From: Delphinapterus leucas
Lineage: Eukaryota; Chordata; Mammalia; Artiodactyla; Monodontidae
Direction: 5' to 3'
Length of the DNA stretch: 64,000 bases
NCBI RefSeq assembly: GCF_002288925.2
Contig: NW_022098048.1
Location: 19,162,220 to 19,226,219 of the forward strand
Part shown: in pieces, positions 1-10,902 of the stretch
Layout: each line of letters begins with the position of its first letter
Numbering within the stretch: position 1 is the first letter of the stretch
The notes under the pieces: model-generated
What the model saw: the letters and a program-made list of their open reading frames with translations, nothing else
What the model was told of the DNA's origin: nothing
Database searches by the model: none
Translations under genes and position numbers: made by a program

Positions 1-590
1 ATCTGCAGAAGCCTGTGATGGCGTGAGGATGCACTTATGTGAACAGGAGGGAGAGAATGGATGTTTTATCTTCTGGGAATCTGGTGGTTTTATTTTATAG
101 GAACTTACAAATGGAAAAGAAAATGCTGGTCTCATTTCAAATGGACTGCCATGTGCCCTCTGCTTGAAAATCTAAGTGGCCAGGGTAAAGTTTAAATTGT
201 TTCCATGACTGACTAAAGCAGGAACTGCTTCTTCTGTTCATCTACAGATTCCTTGGCTAATTACAGTGAAGAGATGTTGTGGAGATCACAGAGCAACAGA
301 TCACACACAGATGAGCCCCTGTGTGCTAGGTCTGGCCCACTCGAGTCTGTGTTCATGCCCAGAAAAGATGTGAATTCCACTACCTCCCTGTCCTATGAAT
401 CCCTGACTTGCTTTTCTAGCAAAGGGCCCAGGCCCCAGGAGTGGAGACAAGGCTCCAAAGGAAGGCTGTGGAATAGGCAAAGCTTGTCCCCAAGTTCCCT
501 TTTCTGTCCCTTTTCTATCTTGGTGAAGCCCTCTCCTCCCTCAATATTCTCATGCTTTTCTAGATGTAAACAAAGGTGGCAGAGGGACCA
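1..590. other. Unassigned non-coding stretch
   Basis: I see no recognisable exon, RNA gene or repeat family here. An open frame of 139 codons lies at 253-672 on the plus strand, but its composition is unlike a known protein and it runs into an old repeat at its 3' end, so I treat it as chance. Confidence 0.5.
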
Positions 591-960
591 CCGGGGGATG
601 GGGTGGGCTGGGGGCTACTTTGGGTTGTTGTGGTCAGGGAGGGTCTCTCCCAGGAGGTGGGATTTGAGCTGAGTCCTCAGCTACACAAAGGGATAAGCCT
701 GGGAGATTCTGGAGAAAGAACATTCCAGGCAGAGACCTGACAAGCAAAGGCCCTGAGGCAGGGTGAGGGAAGCCTATTCAAAGGAAGAAAGGAGGGCTTT
801 GTGGGTGGACACGGAGGGCAAGAAAGAGCAGCAGGGGTTGAATAGGACAGGGAGGAAGGGGCAGACCACCCAGCCCTTGGCAGGCCACGGCGAGGAAAAC
901 AGTGTTTATCCTGAGTGCAATGGGAAGACACTGAAAACATATAAAAAGCCCTTACAGAGT
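591..960 (+). repeat. Ancient mammalian interspersed repeat, family not named
   Basis: The phrases GGTCAGGGAGGGTCTCTCCC, CATTCCAGGCAGAGACC, CAAAGGCCCTGAGGCAGGG and GAGTGCAATGGGAAG come in the same order as in a common, old, mammal-wide repeat. A better-preserved copy of the same family lies at 55,055-55,870, with another at about 29,310-30,445. It carries no intact reading frame. I recognise the family by its phrases but cannot give its Repbase name with confidence. Confidence 0.6.
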
Positions 961-1009
961 GAGAGGGAAAAAACCAGCAATGGAAACTTCATGAGTAGAT
1001 TGCTTATGG

Positions 1010-1096
1010 AAAAGAAAGAAAGAAAGAGAGAGAGGGAGAGGGAGAGGGAGAGGGAGAGGAAGAGAAAGAAAGAGAGAAAGAAAGAAAGAAAGAAAT
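1010..1096 (+). repeat. Purine-only (GAAA/GGGAGA)n tract
   Basis: About 85 bases of pure A and G on the plus strand, made of GAAA units flanking a GGGAGA core. It sits inside an old L1M fragment whose ancestral sequence has an A/G-rich run at the same place, so it probably grew from that run. The KERERERER-like open frames across it are translation of a simple repeat, not protein. Such tracts can form triplex DNA. Confidence 0.9.
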
Positions 1097-1205
1097 ACAA
1101 ACAGCTCTTATACATTTGAAAAGACACCCAATTTCAATTTCTGTTGGCAAAGCAGTAGAGAAACAGGCAATACATTGCTGGTGGGAGTGCAAACTGGTCC
1201 GACCC
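1097..1205 (+). mobile_element. Old L1M ORF2 3' fragment
   Basis: AAATACAAACAGCTCTTATAC and then GAGAAACAGGCAATACATTG followed by CTGGTGGGAGTGCAAACTGG match the 3' end of ancient mammalian L1 ORF2. The stretch from about 990, just before the purine tract, also belongs to it. The same L1 part occurs inverted at about 2,560-2,880. Confidence 0.7.
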
Positions 1206-1584
1206 TTGCCGAGGCTGGGACTTGCTGACGGACTAGGTATGGGAAGAGGACCAAGGTAAGAATCAGAGATGATGCCCAAATGTTTAGCTTGAACAGCAGA
1301 GTGGGTTATGGCATCCTTTACTGAGATGGGGAGGGTGTAAGAGAACAGGGTGTGCAGGAGACCATTCACAGTGCAGTCCACCCAAGCTCAAGGTTGGATA
1401 TGTTACACTGGGGGTCCCGACCACGCAGTTAAGGGATGATACCATAGGCAGTGGTATGTGCATGCTGGGAGCTCAAGAGATACGATTTGAACTTGGCAGC
1501 CTATATTTGCCATTGAAAGTCACAGTCTCAGTGGGTCCCTACACGCTTGCTGGCTTCACACCGTCCCCTCCTGGGGTAGATAAT

Positions 1585-1775
1585 AGTCATGCTCAACTTT
1601 CAAGGTTCATAAGAATCACCTGGAAAATTTAAAAACTCCCTATTCTTAGACATCATCCCTAGATGTTCCGATCATGCAGGCAAGCATTGGGTTGGGCCCA
1701 GGAAAATTCATTTTTAATATATGCCCCAGATCATTCTGATGCCAGTGGTGTGAAGGCCACATGATGAGAAAACAG
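1585..1775 (-). mobile_element. MER5-type hAT DNA transposon remnant
   Basis: AGAATCACCTGGAAAATTTA, then TTGGGCCCAGGAAAATTCAT and CAGATCATTCTGATGCCAG, read as a diverged reverse copy of MER5A/B. These are short non-autonomous hAT-Charlie elements spread in early mammals. The terminal repeats are eroded and no transposase is encoded. Confidence 0.6.
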
Positions 1776-1899
1776 CCTTAGAACTCTGTAGGGCCAAATT
1801 CAAAAACCACAAGAGGACCTTTTAAATTATATAAACCACTAACATTTATACCTAAATGGATCTGGAACACTGGCTAAGTGTTTTATGCTCATTAACTCA

Positions 1900-2791
1900 A
1901 TTCCTTTTTTTTTTTTTTCTAAATTTTTATGTTAAAAAAGTTAACAAGTTCACATGGTGAAAGGTCAAAACAATATAAAAAGGGAAATGTCAAAAAGTAT
2001 TGCTTCTGCCATTGTTCCCACCCATTATATTTCCAGCTTTGTTACCCGTTAGGACTCCTGTTTCTATTAGTTTCTTCTGGGTGCTACAAATATTTATTTT
2101 TGAAAATTAAAGAAAATAGAAATATTGGTTCAAATGAAGGAAGGTGGTCAAAAGGTAAAAAGAAAAAAATAATGAAGATGATGTTAAAACAGACATAGAA
2201 ATTTTGAAAAGAAAAGCAAGTGTAAATATATTTTCTCCCCAACTCTTCACCTTTCTTACCCACTTATGTGCAGTATCTGCTCCTGACTTTTTTCATTGAG
2301 ACCTTTCCACGTCACTACGTAGAGAGCAGCCTCATTCTTCGTTTTACAACTGCATAATATTCCGTGGTACACATACCCCCTGGTGTAATATCATGAGTTC
2401 CCTGTGGATGGACTGTTGGATTGTTTCTTAATCTTTGGCTAGTAATTAATGCTGCATATAATGTATATTCATTGCTTCATATATTTGAAGTATATCTGTA
2501 GGATAAATTCCCAGAAGTGGGATTTCTGGGTCAAAGGGTAAATGCATTTGTAATTTTGATGACAGTTGCCAAATTGTCCTCTGCAGGGGTCGTACCATTT
2601 TGCGCCCCCACCAGCAATGTATGAGAGTACCTGTTTCCCCAACCACCTTGCCAGCAGAGTGTTGTTAGACTTTTGGATTTTTGCCAATCTGATAGGTGAG
2701 AAATATTATTTTACTGTCTTTTCACTTTGTCTCTTATATCAGTAAAATTGAGCCTCTTTTTTTCATATATATGTCTATATATATATATATG

Positions 2792-2827
<36 letters not shown>

Positions 2828-3100
2828 CTGTTTGTATTTCTCTTTTTTTTCTATAAGCAGTCTATTCATAAACCTCTTGTCCATTTTCTTCTCACTTTCT
2901 AGGAGCTCTTTATATGTTACAGAGATGAGTTCTTGTGATATCAGACACAGATACTGTTTCCAGTTTTTCTTAGGATTTGATTTGCTTATTTTTTAAACAC
3001 GTTTGAGTGTATTAATTTTTAATGGCCTCTGGATTTTAAGTACTTACAGAAGGCCTTCCTCCACTCCGAGGTCATGAAAGAATTTACTCATTACGTTCAC
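1900..3100 (-). mobile_element. Old L1M, 3'UTR and ORF2 C-terminal part
   Basis: Read on the minus strand this holds the ORF2 C-terminus and a 3'UTR of an old L1M. Diagnostic phrases on the plus strand are GATAAATTCCCAGAAGTGGG at about 2,502, CCCCCACCAGCAATGTATGA at about 2,605 and TTTTTGCCAATCTGATAGGT at about 2,678. Remnant frames on the minus strand at 2,446-2,687 keep the NYKCIYPLTQKSHFWEFILQ-like C-terminal motif. The body is broken by a (TA)n tract. Confidence 0.8.
2765..2822. repeat. (TA)n microsatellite
   Basis: An interrupted run of TA dinucleotides with a few GCC and GTC interruptions, within the old L1M. It directly follows the L1 phrase equivalent to CAGCTCTCATA on the minus strand and so looks like a local expansion of an AT-rich L1 segment. 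Confidence 0.95.
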
Positions 3101-4224
3101 TGTTTCAACACTCCTCTGAGTCCGTATCATTAGCCTTATTTTATGGATGAGGACACTGAAATCCAGCTGGATCTCCCTTAGCACTAAGCTTTCTCAGAAC
3201 ACTATTCAAGGAGTAAAAAAATGAATTCCTCTTCTCAGTCTCACTTTGCATCCTTTTTGCTGGGAGATTTGTGAAGGTTATTCTTTGTTCTTGGTTCTGA
3301 ACCTCCAGTTTTAATGCTAAAACACCTGTGACCATTGCAGCAAAACTTCTGCAAAATATTATCTAGGTTGTAAAACAAAGTGGTCCTGTTATTTCTGAGG
3401 CTTTAAATAAACACAAAATCTCCCAGGTCCTGTAAACATTCATGTTTGCATTTAAACAAACACAAAATATCTCCCAAATCTTATAAACATCAATGCTGGA
3501 AGCCAGCATGTTGAAGTAGCCAGGACCACGCGCACCACCTATGGACGTCAGCAAATGTCCCTTTTAATTGAACGCTCAAAAGGATATCTGCCGGCAAGCA
3601 GAGCGGCCCTGCGGGAGCCACGCTGGACAGCATTAAGGGCACCTGGACTCCGTGGCAGCCCTTCGTCCCTGTCTCTCCCTTTCTCTCTGCCAGAGCCAGC
3701 AGGTAGGGATATGCTGACGTGTCTATTGAGGACTAGGAAAAATACCGTGTGAGAGCCAGTTCTCTGAAGGACGATGACCCAGTTGAAGCCTTCTACCTGC
3801 AGCCTCCTCTTCCTACTAAACCCTGGAGCTCTCAGAAGCACGGTACCGAGCCATTCACCCACACATTTGGCAGAGGAGTGGCTTATACAGGGTAACCCTC
3901 AGACTGAGATCGTGATTTTATTTTTTCTAAGATTGACTCTGATGGACAGGTGAGCACTGCCTAGAGCACTGCGTTGAGATGGATTCCAAGGCCACATCTA
4001 GGCACAGAGCTGTATGGCACTGAGATTGATTAGTGATGTCTGTCTCCAACATGGTTAGGGGAAGAAGTCACACGCATGCTAAACACCTGTCAATCCTGAT
4101 TTAAAGGTTTATACTTGGTTTATAGAACCAAAGCCTAGTGGAGATGACTGAGATAAGCTTACCCACCCCAAAACGCTGAAGTTTTAGAATGCTTGGCTCT
4201 AGAGAAGTTGCTCTGGTTTAATTT
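3101..4224. other. Unassigned stretch, locally GC-rich
   Basis: A small MIR-like piece (TTATTTTATGGATGAGGACA) lies near 3,135. From about 3,520 to 3,860 the base composition is richer in GC and CpG than the surroundings. A minus-strand frame of 104 codons at 3,548-3,862 has no similarity I recognise. It could be an old LTR or a conserved non-coding element. Neither can be settled by eye. Confidence 0.4.
3403..3495. repeat. Imperfect tandem duplication, period about 49 bp
   Basis: TAAATAAACACAAAATCTCC at about 3,403 recurs as TAAACAAACACAAAATATCT at about 3,452, and TGTAAACATTCATG recurs as TATAAACATCAATG. The two units differ at several positions, so the duplication is not recent. It translates on the minus strand as a repeated NVYRTWEILC/DVYKIWEIFC pattern, which reflects the DNA repeat rather than a protein. 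Confidence 0.75.
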
Positions 4225-4233
4225 CCAGAGGGA

Positions 4234-4442
4234 TTTTTTTTTTTTTTTTTTTTGGTATGCGGACCTCTCACTGTTGTGGCCTCTCCCGTTGCGGAGCACA
4301 GGCTCCGGACGCGCAGGCTCAGCAGCCATGGCTCACGGGCCCAGCCGCTCCGCAGCATGTGGGATCTTCCTGGACCGGGGCACGAACCTGTGTCCCCTGC
4401 ATCGGCAGGCGGACTCTCAACCGCTGCGCCACCAGGGAAGCC
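4234..4442 (-). mobile_element. CHR-type tRNA SINE, short form
   Basis: Read on the minus strand it starts GGCTTCCCTGGTGGCGCAGC, contains the tRNA-like B box region (GGTTCGTGCCCC-like) and ends in a poly-A tail, seen here as poly-T at 4,234-4,253. The target duplication CCAGAGGG is at 4,225-4,232 and 4,443-4,450. It is nearly full length and little diverged, so it is a young copy. The head is derived from tRNA, and mobilisation would have been by L1 enzymes. Confidence 0.95.
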
Positions 4443-4641
4443 CCAGAGGGCTATCTTTATTATTTAAAAGGCAAGATTTGTGTTGGTTTTCCCCACCCTG
4501 TACTCTGCTCTCTCCCTCATTTCCTTATCTGAGATCCAGTGCTTCAGGACCTAACACAGGGCTTCCCAGCAGTAGATGTTCAATGAACACTGAATTGAAT
4601 CAGATCACATAGAGCAGATTAAGTTTAAAAAAATACTTTGC

Positions 4642-4846
4642 GGGCTTCCCTGGTGGCACAGTGGTTGAGAGTCCGCCTGCCGATGCAGGGGACACGGGTT
4701 TGTGCCCCAGTCTGGGAAGATCCCACATGCCGTGGAGCGGCTGGGCGTGTGAGCCATGGCCGCTGAGCCTGTGCATCCAGAGCCTGTGCTCCGCAACGGG
4801 AGAGGCCACAACAGTGAGAGGCCCGCGTACTGGAAAAAAAAAAAAA
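4642..4846 (+). mobile_element. CHR-type tRNA SINE, short form
   Basis: Starts GGGCTTCCCTGGTGGCACAG and ends GAGGCCCGCGTACTGG plus poly-A. ACTTTGC repeats at 4,635-4,641 and 4,849-4,855 as the core of the target duplication. It is inverted relative to the copy at 4,234-4,442, with about 200 bases between them, so the pair could form a long hairpin in RNA. Confidence 0.95.
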
Positions 4847-4949
4847 GCACTTTGCCCATATTCATATAGTCTTTCAACAAATACTTATTTGGCATTTACT
4901 TATTTGCATAGAACTAGTTAGTTAACTGTTGGGATTACAGGATTAAATG

Positions 4950-5190
4950 ATTAGATTTGATCTCTAAAGTGTAGATTTTCCCGAAATGTATGTTTTAAAT
5001 TTTGATGAAGTACAATGTATGTTTTCATTTATGACTCACGCCTTTTTGGTGTCATCTAGATACTCTTTGCTTAGCCCTAAATCTTGAAGATTTTCTCCTA
5101 TTTCTTTTTTATAGTTTTATATTTGCATCAATTACCCACTTTGAATTAATTTTTGTATAAGGTGTGAGGTTTAGGATGAAGTTCTTTTTT
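4950..5190 (-). mobile_element. Old L1M, host element of the nest, part 1
   Basis: On the plus strand the order of phrases (ATCTTGAAGATTTTCTCCTA, then TTTTATAGTTTTATATTTGC, then GAATTAATTTTTGTATAAGG) is that of an old L1 ORF2 read in reverse. The sequence breaks off at TAGGATGAAGTTCTTTTT and resumes with the same bases at 10,793, on the far side of a younger L1. The two parts therefore belong to one element. Confidence 0.8.
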
Positions 5191-5825
5191 TTCCCCAATA
5201 ATATATCTATTTATTCATCTTTTTTAACTTTTTATTTTATATTGGAGTATAGCCAATTAACAATGTTGTGATAGATTCAGGTTCACAGCAAAGGGACTCA
5301 GCCATACATATACATATACATGTAGCCACTCTTCCCCAAACTCCCCTCCCATCCAGGCTGCCACATAACATTGAGCAGAGTTCCCTGTGCTACATACGGT
5401 AGGTCCATGTTTGTTATCCATTCTAAATATAGCAGTGTGTACATGTAGATCCCAAACTCCCTAATTATCCGTTCCCCCCATGCTTCCCCACTGGTAACCA
5501 TAAGTTCCTTCTCTAAGTCTGTGAGTTTGTTTCTGTTTTGTAAATAAATTCATTTGTATCATTTCTTTTTAGATTCCGCATATAAGGGATATCATATGAT
5601 ATTTCTCTTTCTCTGTCTGACTCACTTCACTCAGTATGACAATCTCTAGGTCCACCCATGTTGTCGCAAATGGCATTATTTCATTCTTCTTAATGGCTAA
5701 TATTCCATTGTATATATGTACCACATCATCTTTATCCATTCCTCTGTCAATAGATATTTAGGTTGCTTCCATGTCTTGGCTATGGTAAACAGTGTTGCAA
5801 TGAACATTGGGGTGCATGTATCCTT

Positions 5826-8800
5826 TCAGACCATGTTTTTCTTCAGATATATACCCAGGAGTGGGATTGCAGCGTCATATGGTATCTCTAATTTTAGTTT
5901 TCTTAAGGAACCTCCATATTGTTCTCCATAGTGACTGTACCAATTTACATTCCCACCAACGGTGTAGCAGGGGTCCCTTCTCTCCAAGCCCTCTCCATCA
6001 TTTATTATTTGTGGATTTTTTGATGATAGCCATTTGACTGGTGTGAGGTGATATATCACTGGAGTTTTGATTTGCATTTCTCTAATAATTAGGGACGTTG
6101 AACAGTTTTTCATGTGCCTCTTGGCCATCTGTATGTCTTCTTTGGAGAAATGTCTGTTTAGGTCTTCTGCCCAATTTTTGATTGGGTTGTTTGTTTTGAT
6201 GATATGAAGCCTCATGTGCTGTTTGTAAAGTTTGGAGACTAATCTCTTGTTGGTCACATCATTTGCAAATATTTTCTCCCAATCTGTGAGTTGTCTTTTC
6301 ATTTTGTTTATGGTTTCCTTTGCTGTGCAAAAGCTTTTGAGTTTAATTAGGTCCCATTGTTTATTTTTGTTTTTATTCCCATTATTCTGGGAGACAGATC
6401 AAAAAAGATATTGTGGGGCTTCCCTGGTGGCGCAGTGGTTGAGAGTCCGCCTGCCGATGCAGGGGACACGCGTTCGTGCCCCGGTTGGGAAGATCCCACA
6501 TGCTGTGGAGTGGCTGGGCCCATGAGCCATGGCCAGTGAGCTTGCGTGTCCAGAGCCTGTGCTCCACAACGGAAGAGGCCACAACAGTGAGAGGCCCGCG
6601 TACCGCAAAAAAAAAAAAAAAAAAAAAAGATATTGCTGTGATTTATGTCAGAGAGTGTTCTGCCTATGTTGTCCTCTAGGAGTTTTATAGTGTCTGGTCT
6701 CACATTTACGTCTTTAATCCATTTTGTGCTTACTTTTGTGATTGGTGTTAAAGAATGATCTAATTTCATTTTTTTACATGTTGTTGTCCAGTTTTCCCAG
6801 CACCATTTGTTGAAGAGACTGTCTTTCCACCATTGTGTAGTCTTGCCTCCTTTGTCATAGATAAATTGACCATAGGGTGCATGGGCTTATTCCTGGGCTT
6901 TCTATCCTGTTCCATTGATCTATATTTCTATTTTTGTACCAGTTCCATACTATTTTGATGACTATAGCTTTGTAGTATAGTCTGAAGTCAGGGAGCCTGA
7001 TTCCTCCAGCTCTGTTTTTCTTTCTCAAGATTCCTTTTGCTATTTGGGATCTTTTGTGTCTCCATACAAATTTTAAGATTTTTTGTTCTAGTTCTATGAA
7101 AAATGCCATTGGTAGCTTGATAGAGATTGCATTGAATCTGCAGATTGCCTTTGGTAGTATAGTCATTTTTACAATATTAATTCTTCCTATCCATGAACAT
7201 GGTATATCTTCCCATCTGTTTGTGTCTTCTTTGATTTCTTTCATCAGCATCCTACAGTTTTTGGAGTACAGGTATTTTGTCTCCTTAGGTAGGTTTATTC
7301 TTTTTGATACGATGGTAAATGGAATTGTTTCTTGAATTTCTCTTTCTGATCTTTCATTGTTAATGTATAGAAATGCAACAGATTTCTGTGTATTAATTTT
7401 GTAACCTGCAAATTTACCAAATTCATTGATTAGCTCTAGTATTTTTCTGGTAGCATCTTTAGGATCTTCTATGTATAGTATCATGTCATCTGCAAACAGT
7501 GACAGTTTTATACTTCTTCTTTTCCAATTTGGATTCCTTTTATTTCTTTTTCTTCTCTGATTGCCATAGCTAGGACTTCCAAAACTATGTTGAAAGTGGT
7601 AAGAGTGGACATCCTAGTCTTGTTCTTGATCTTTGAGGAAATGTTTCAGCTTTTCACCATTGAATATGATGTTAGCTCTAGGTTTGTCATATATGGCCTT
7701 TATTATGTTGAGAGAGGTTTCCTCTATACCCACTTTCTGGAGAATTTTTTTTTATCATAAATGGGTGCTGAATTTTGTCAAAAGCTTTTTCTTCATCTAT
7801 TGAGATGATCATATAGTTTTATTCTTCAATTTATTGATGTGGTGTATCACACTGATTGATATGCAGATATTGAAAAATCCTTGCATCCCTGGGATAAATC
7901 CCACTTGATCATGGTGTATGATCCTTTTAATGTACTCTTGGATTCTGTTTGCAAGTATTTTGTTGAGGATCTTTACGTCTATGTTCCTAAGTAATATTGG
8001 CCTATAACTTTCTTTTCTTGTGGTACCTTTATCTGGTTTTGGTATCAGGGTGATGGTGGCCTCATAGAATGAGTTTGGGAGTTTTCCTTCCTCTGCAATT
8101 TTGAAAGAGTTTGAGAAGGATAAGTGTTAGCTCATCTCTAAATGTTTGATAGAATTCACCTGTGAAGCCATCAGGTCCTAGACTTCTGCTTGTTTGGAGT
8201 TTTTAAATCACAGTTTCAATTTCAGTGCTTGTGATCTGTCTGTTAATATTTTCTATTTCTTCCTGGTTCAGTTTTGGAAGGTTGCACTTTTCTAAGAATT
8301 TGTCCATTTCTTCTAGGTTGTCCATTTAGTTTCTTGTAGTAGTCTCTTATGATCTTTTGTGTTTCTGTGGTGTTAGTTGTAACTTCTCCTTTTTGTTTTC
8401 TAATTTTATTGATTTGAGTCCTCTCCTTTTTTTCTTGATGAGTCTGGTTAAAGGTTTATCAATTTTGTTTATCTTTTCAAAAAACCAGCTTTTAGTTTCA
8501 TTGATCTTTGCTATTGTTCTCTTTGTCTCTATTTCACTATTTCTGCTCTGATCTTTATGATTTCTTCTACTCACTTTAGGTTTTGTTTGTTCTTCTTTCT
8601 CTAGTTGTTTTAGGTGTAAGTTTAGGTTGTTTATTTGAGATTTTTTCGTGTTTCTTGAGGTAAGATTGTATTGCTATAAACTTCCCTCCTAGAACTGCTT
8701 TTGCTGCATCCCATAGGTTTTAGATTGTTGGGCTTTCATTTTCATTTGTATCTAGGTATTTTTTTGATTTCCTCTTTGATATTTTCACGTGATCCATTGG

Positions 8801-9570
8801 TTGTTTAGTAGCATATGGTTTAGCCTCCACGTGTTTGTGTTTTTTATAGTTTTCCTTGTAATTTATTTCTAATCTCATAGCACTGTGATCAGAAAAGATG
8901 TTGATATGAGTTCAATTTTCTTAAATTTCCTGAGGCTCACCCTGTGGCTCAGCATGTGGTCAATCCTGGAGAATGTTTTGTGTGTGCTTGAGAAGGATGT
9001 GTATTCTGCTGCTTTTGGATGGAATGCTCTATAAATATCAATTAGGTCCATGTGCACTAATGTGCCATTTATAGCCTGTGTTTCCTTATTGATTTTCTGT
9101 CTGGATGATCTGTCCATTGATGAGAGTGAGGTGTTAAAGTCCCCCACTATTATTGCATTATTGTTGATTTCCCTTTTTAAGCCTGTTAGAATTTGCCTTA
9201 TATATTGAGGTGCTCCTATGTTGGGTACATATATATTTACAATTGTTATATCTTCTTCTTGGATTGATCCCTTGATCATTATGTAGTGTCCTTATTTGTC
9301 TCTTATAACAGTCTTTATTATAAAGTCTATTTTGTCTGATATGAGTATTGCTACTCCAGCTTTCTTTTGATTTCCATTTCCATGGAATACCTTCTTCCAT
9401 CCTCTCACTTTCAGTCTGTATGTGTCCCTAGGTCTGAGGCGGGTTTCTTGCAGACAGCATGTATACAGGTCTTGTTTTTGTATACACTCAGCTAGTCTAT
9501 GTCTTTTGGTTGACACATTTAATCCATTTACATTTAAGGTAATTATCGATGTGTGTATTCCTATTGTCAT
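5826..9570 (-). pseudogene. L1 ORF2 remnant (endonuclease-reverse transcriptase)
   Basis: ORF2 of L1 encodes an endonuclease and a reverse transcriptase that copy L1 RNA into a nicked target. Here the start is best placed at 9,570, where MTIGIHTSIITLNVNGLN begins the endonuclease domain, which continues through VGDFNTSLSS near 9,140. The reverse-transcriptase active site reads LFADDMILY near 7,470-7,496, so the catalytic FADD is kept. A 209-codon open piece at 6,855-7,484 covers the region after it, and the C-terminal part runs to about 5,826. Several frameshifts and stops separate these pieces, and a SINE interrupts the frame at 6,415-6,628. It is a pseudogene. Confidence 0.9.
6415..6628 (+). 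mobile_element. CHR-type tRNA SINE, short form, inside L1
   Basis: Full-length short-form SINE with a 22-base A tail. The target duplication AAAAAAGATATTG is at 6,401-6,413 and 6,623-6,635. It sits in the ORF2 3' part of the L1 at 5,219-10,792, so it is the youngest of three nested layers at this place. Confidence 0.96.
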
Positions 9571-9799
9571 TTTCTTTATTGTTTTGAGTTTGTTTTTGTA
9601 GGTTTTTTCCTTCCCTTCCTCTTTTGTTCTGTTCTTTTGTGGTTTGATGACCATCTTTAGTGTTGTATTTGTGTTGCTTTTCTTTTTTTGTGTGTGTATC
9701 TATTGTAGTTTTAGGGTATGCTGTTCCCATGAGGTTTTTAATATAACAGTCTATATATGTACACTTTTTTTTTTTTTTAAAGTTGCTAGTCTCTTTCCC

Positions 9800-10720
9800 C
9801 CCTAGAGGAGTTCCTTTAGCATTTGTTGTAAAGCTGGTCTGGAGGTGCTGAATTCTCTTAGCTTCTGCTTGTCTGTAAATCTTTTGATTTCTCTGTCAAA
9901 TCTGAATGAGAGCCTTGCTGGGTAGAGTATTCTTGGTTGTAGGTTCTTCCCATTCATCACTTTAAATATATCATGCCACTCCCTTCTGGCTTACAGAATT
10001 TCTGCTGAGAAATCAACTGATAACCTTATGGGAGTTCCTTGTATGTTATTTGTCATTTTCCCTTGTTGCTTTTAATATTTTTTCTTTGTCATTAATTTTT
10101 GTCAATTTGATTACTATGTGTCTCACTGTGTTCCTCCTTGGGTTTATCCTGCCTGGGACTCTCTGTGCTTTTTGGACTTGGTTGACCGTTTCCTTTCCCA
10201 TGTTAAGGAAGTTTTCAACTCTAATCTCTTCAATTATTTTCCTGGGTACTTTCTTTCTCTCTTCTCCTTCTGGGACCCCCCATAATGCAAATGTTGGTGC
10301 ATTTAATGTTGTCCCAGAAGTATCTTAGATTGTCTTCATTTCTTTTCATTCTTTTTTCTTTATTCTGTTCCACAGCAGTGAATTCCATCATTCTGTCTTC
10401 CAGGTCACTTATCCGTTCTCCTGCCTCAGTTATTCTGCTATTCATTCTTTCTAGGGTGTTTTTCATTTCAGTTATTGTATTGTTCATCTCTGTTGGTTTG
10501 TTCTTTAGTTCTTCTAGACCTTTGATAAACATTTCTTGCACCTTTTGAATCTTTGTCTCCATTCGTTTTCTGAGATCCTGGATCATCTTCACTATCATTA
10601 TTCTGAATTCCTTTTCTGGAAGGTTTTGACTATCTCCACTTCATTTAGTTGCTTTGCTGGGGTTTTATCTTCTTCTTTTATCAGTCACATAATCCCCTGT
10701 CTTTTCATTTTCTCTAACTT
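9800..10720 (-). pseudogene. L1 ORF1 remnant (RNA-binding protein)
   Basis: ORF1 of L1 makes the RNA-binding trimer that packages L1 RNA. On the minus strand a coiled-coil-like piece lies at 10,230-10,598, rich in E, K, R and N (MNNTITEMKNTLERMNSRIT), followed by the RNA-recognition part ending LRYFWDNIKCTNI. The C-terminal domain (ARREWHDIFKVMN) is still readable at about 9,960-10,000 but lies in a different frame. The protein cannot be made whole. Confidence 0.85.
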
Positions 10721-10810
10721 TCTGTGATTGTGGTTTTCGTTCTGCAGGCTGCAAAACTGTAGTTCTTCTTGCTTCTGCTGTCTGCCCTCTGGTAGGATGA
10801 AGTTCTTTTT

Positions 10811-10864
10811 ATTTTTTAATTTTTTTTAAATGAATTTGCTTATTTATTTATTTTCTATCAATCA

Positions 10865-10902
<38 letters not shown>

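Larger units (their letters stand above)
5219..10792 (-). mobile_element. Near-full-length L1 retrotransposon, dead
   Basis: A 5.6-kb L1 on the minus strand. The 3'UTR lies at about 5,219-5,840, ORF2 to 9,570 and ORF1 at about 9,800-10,720. It ends abruptly at 10,792, so most of the 5'UTR is missing. The target duplication TAGGATGAAGTTCTTTTT is at 5,172-5,189 and 10,793-10,810. About 27 bases lie between the left duplication and the first clear L1 3' base, so the left boundary is uncertain. It inserted into an older L1M and was later hit by a SINE at 6,415. Both reading frames are broken many times and it cannot move. Confidence 0.92.

Noticed and set aside
253..672. A 139-codon plus-strand frame at the left edge
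   Set aside because: The composition is not protein-like and its 3' half lies in an ancient repeat.
763..1381. Several overlapping frames with long KERERER or SLSLSLF runs
   Set aside because: They are translations of the purine tract at 1,010-1,096 and its complement.
4252..4612. Frames such as those reading through the SINE at 4,234
   Set aside because: Similar peptides recur at every SINE copy in the window (4.7, 6.5, 55.2 and 59.4 kb), so they are SINE translations.
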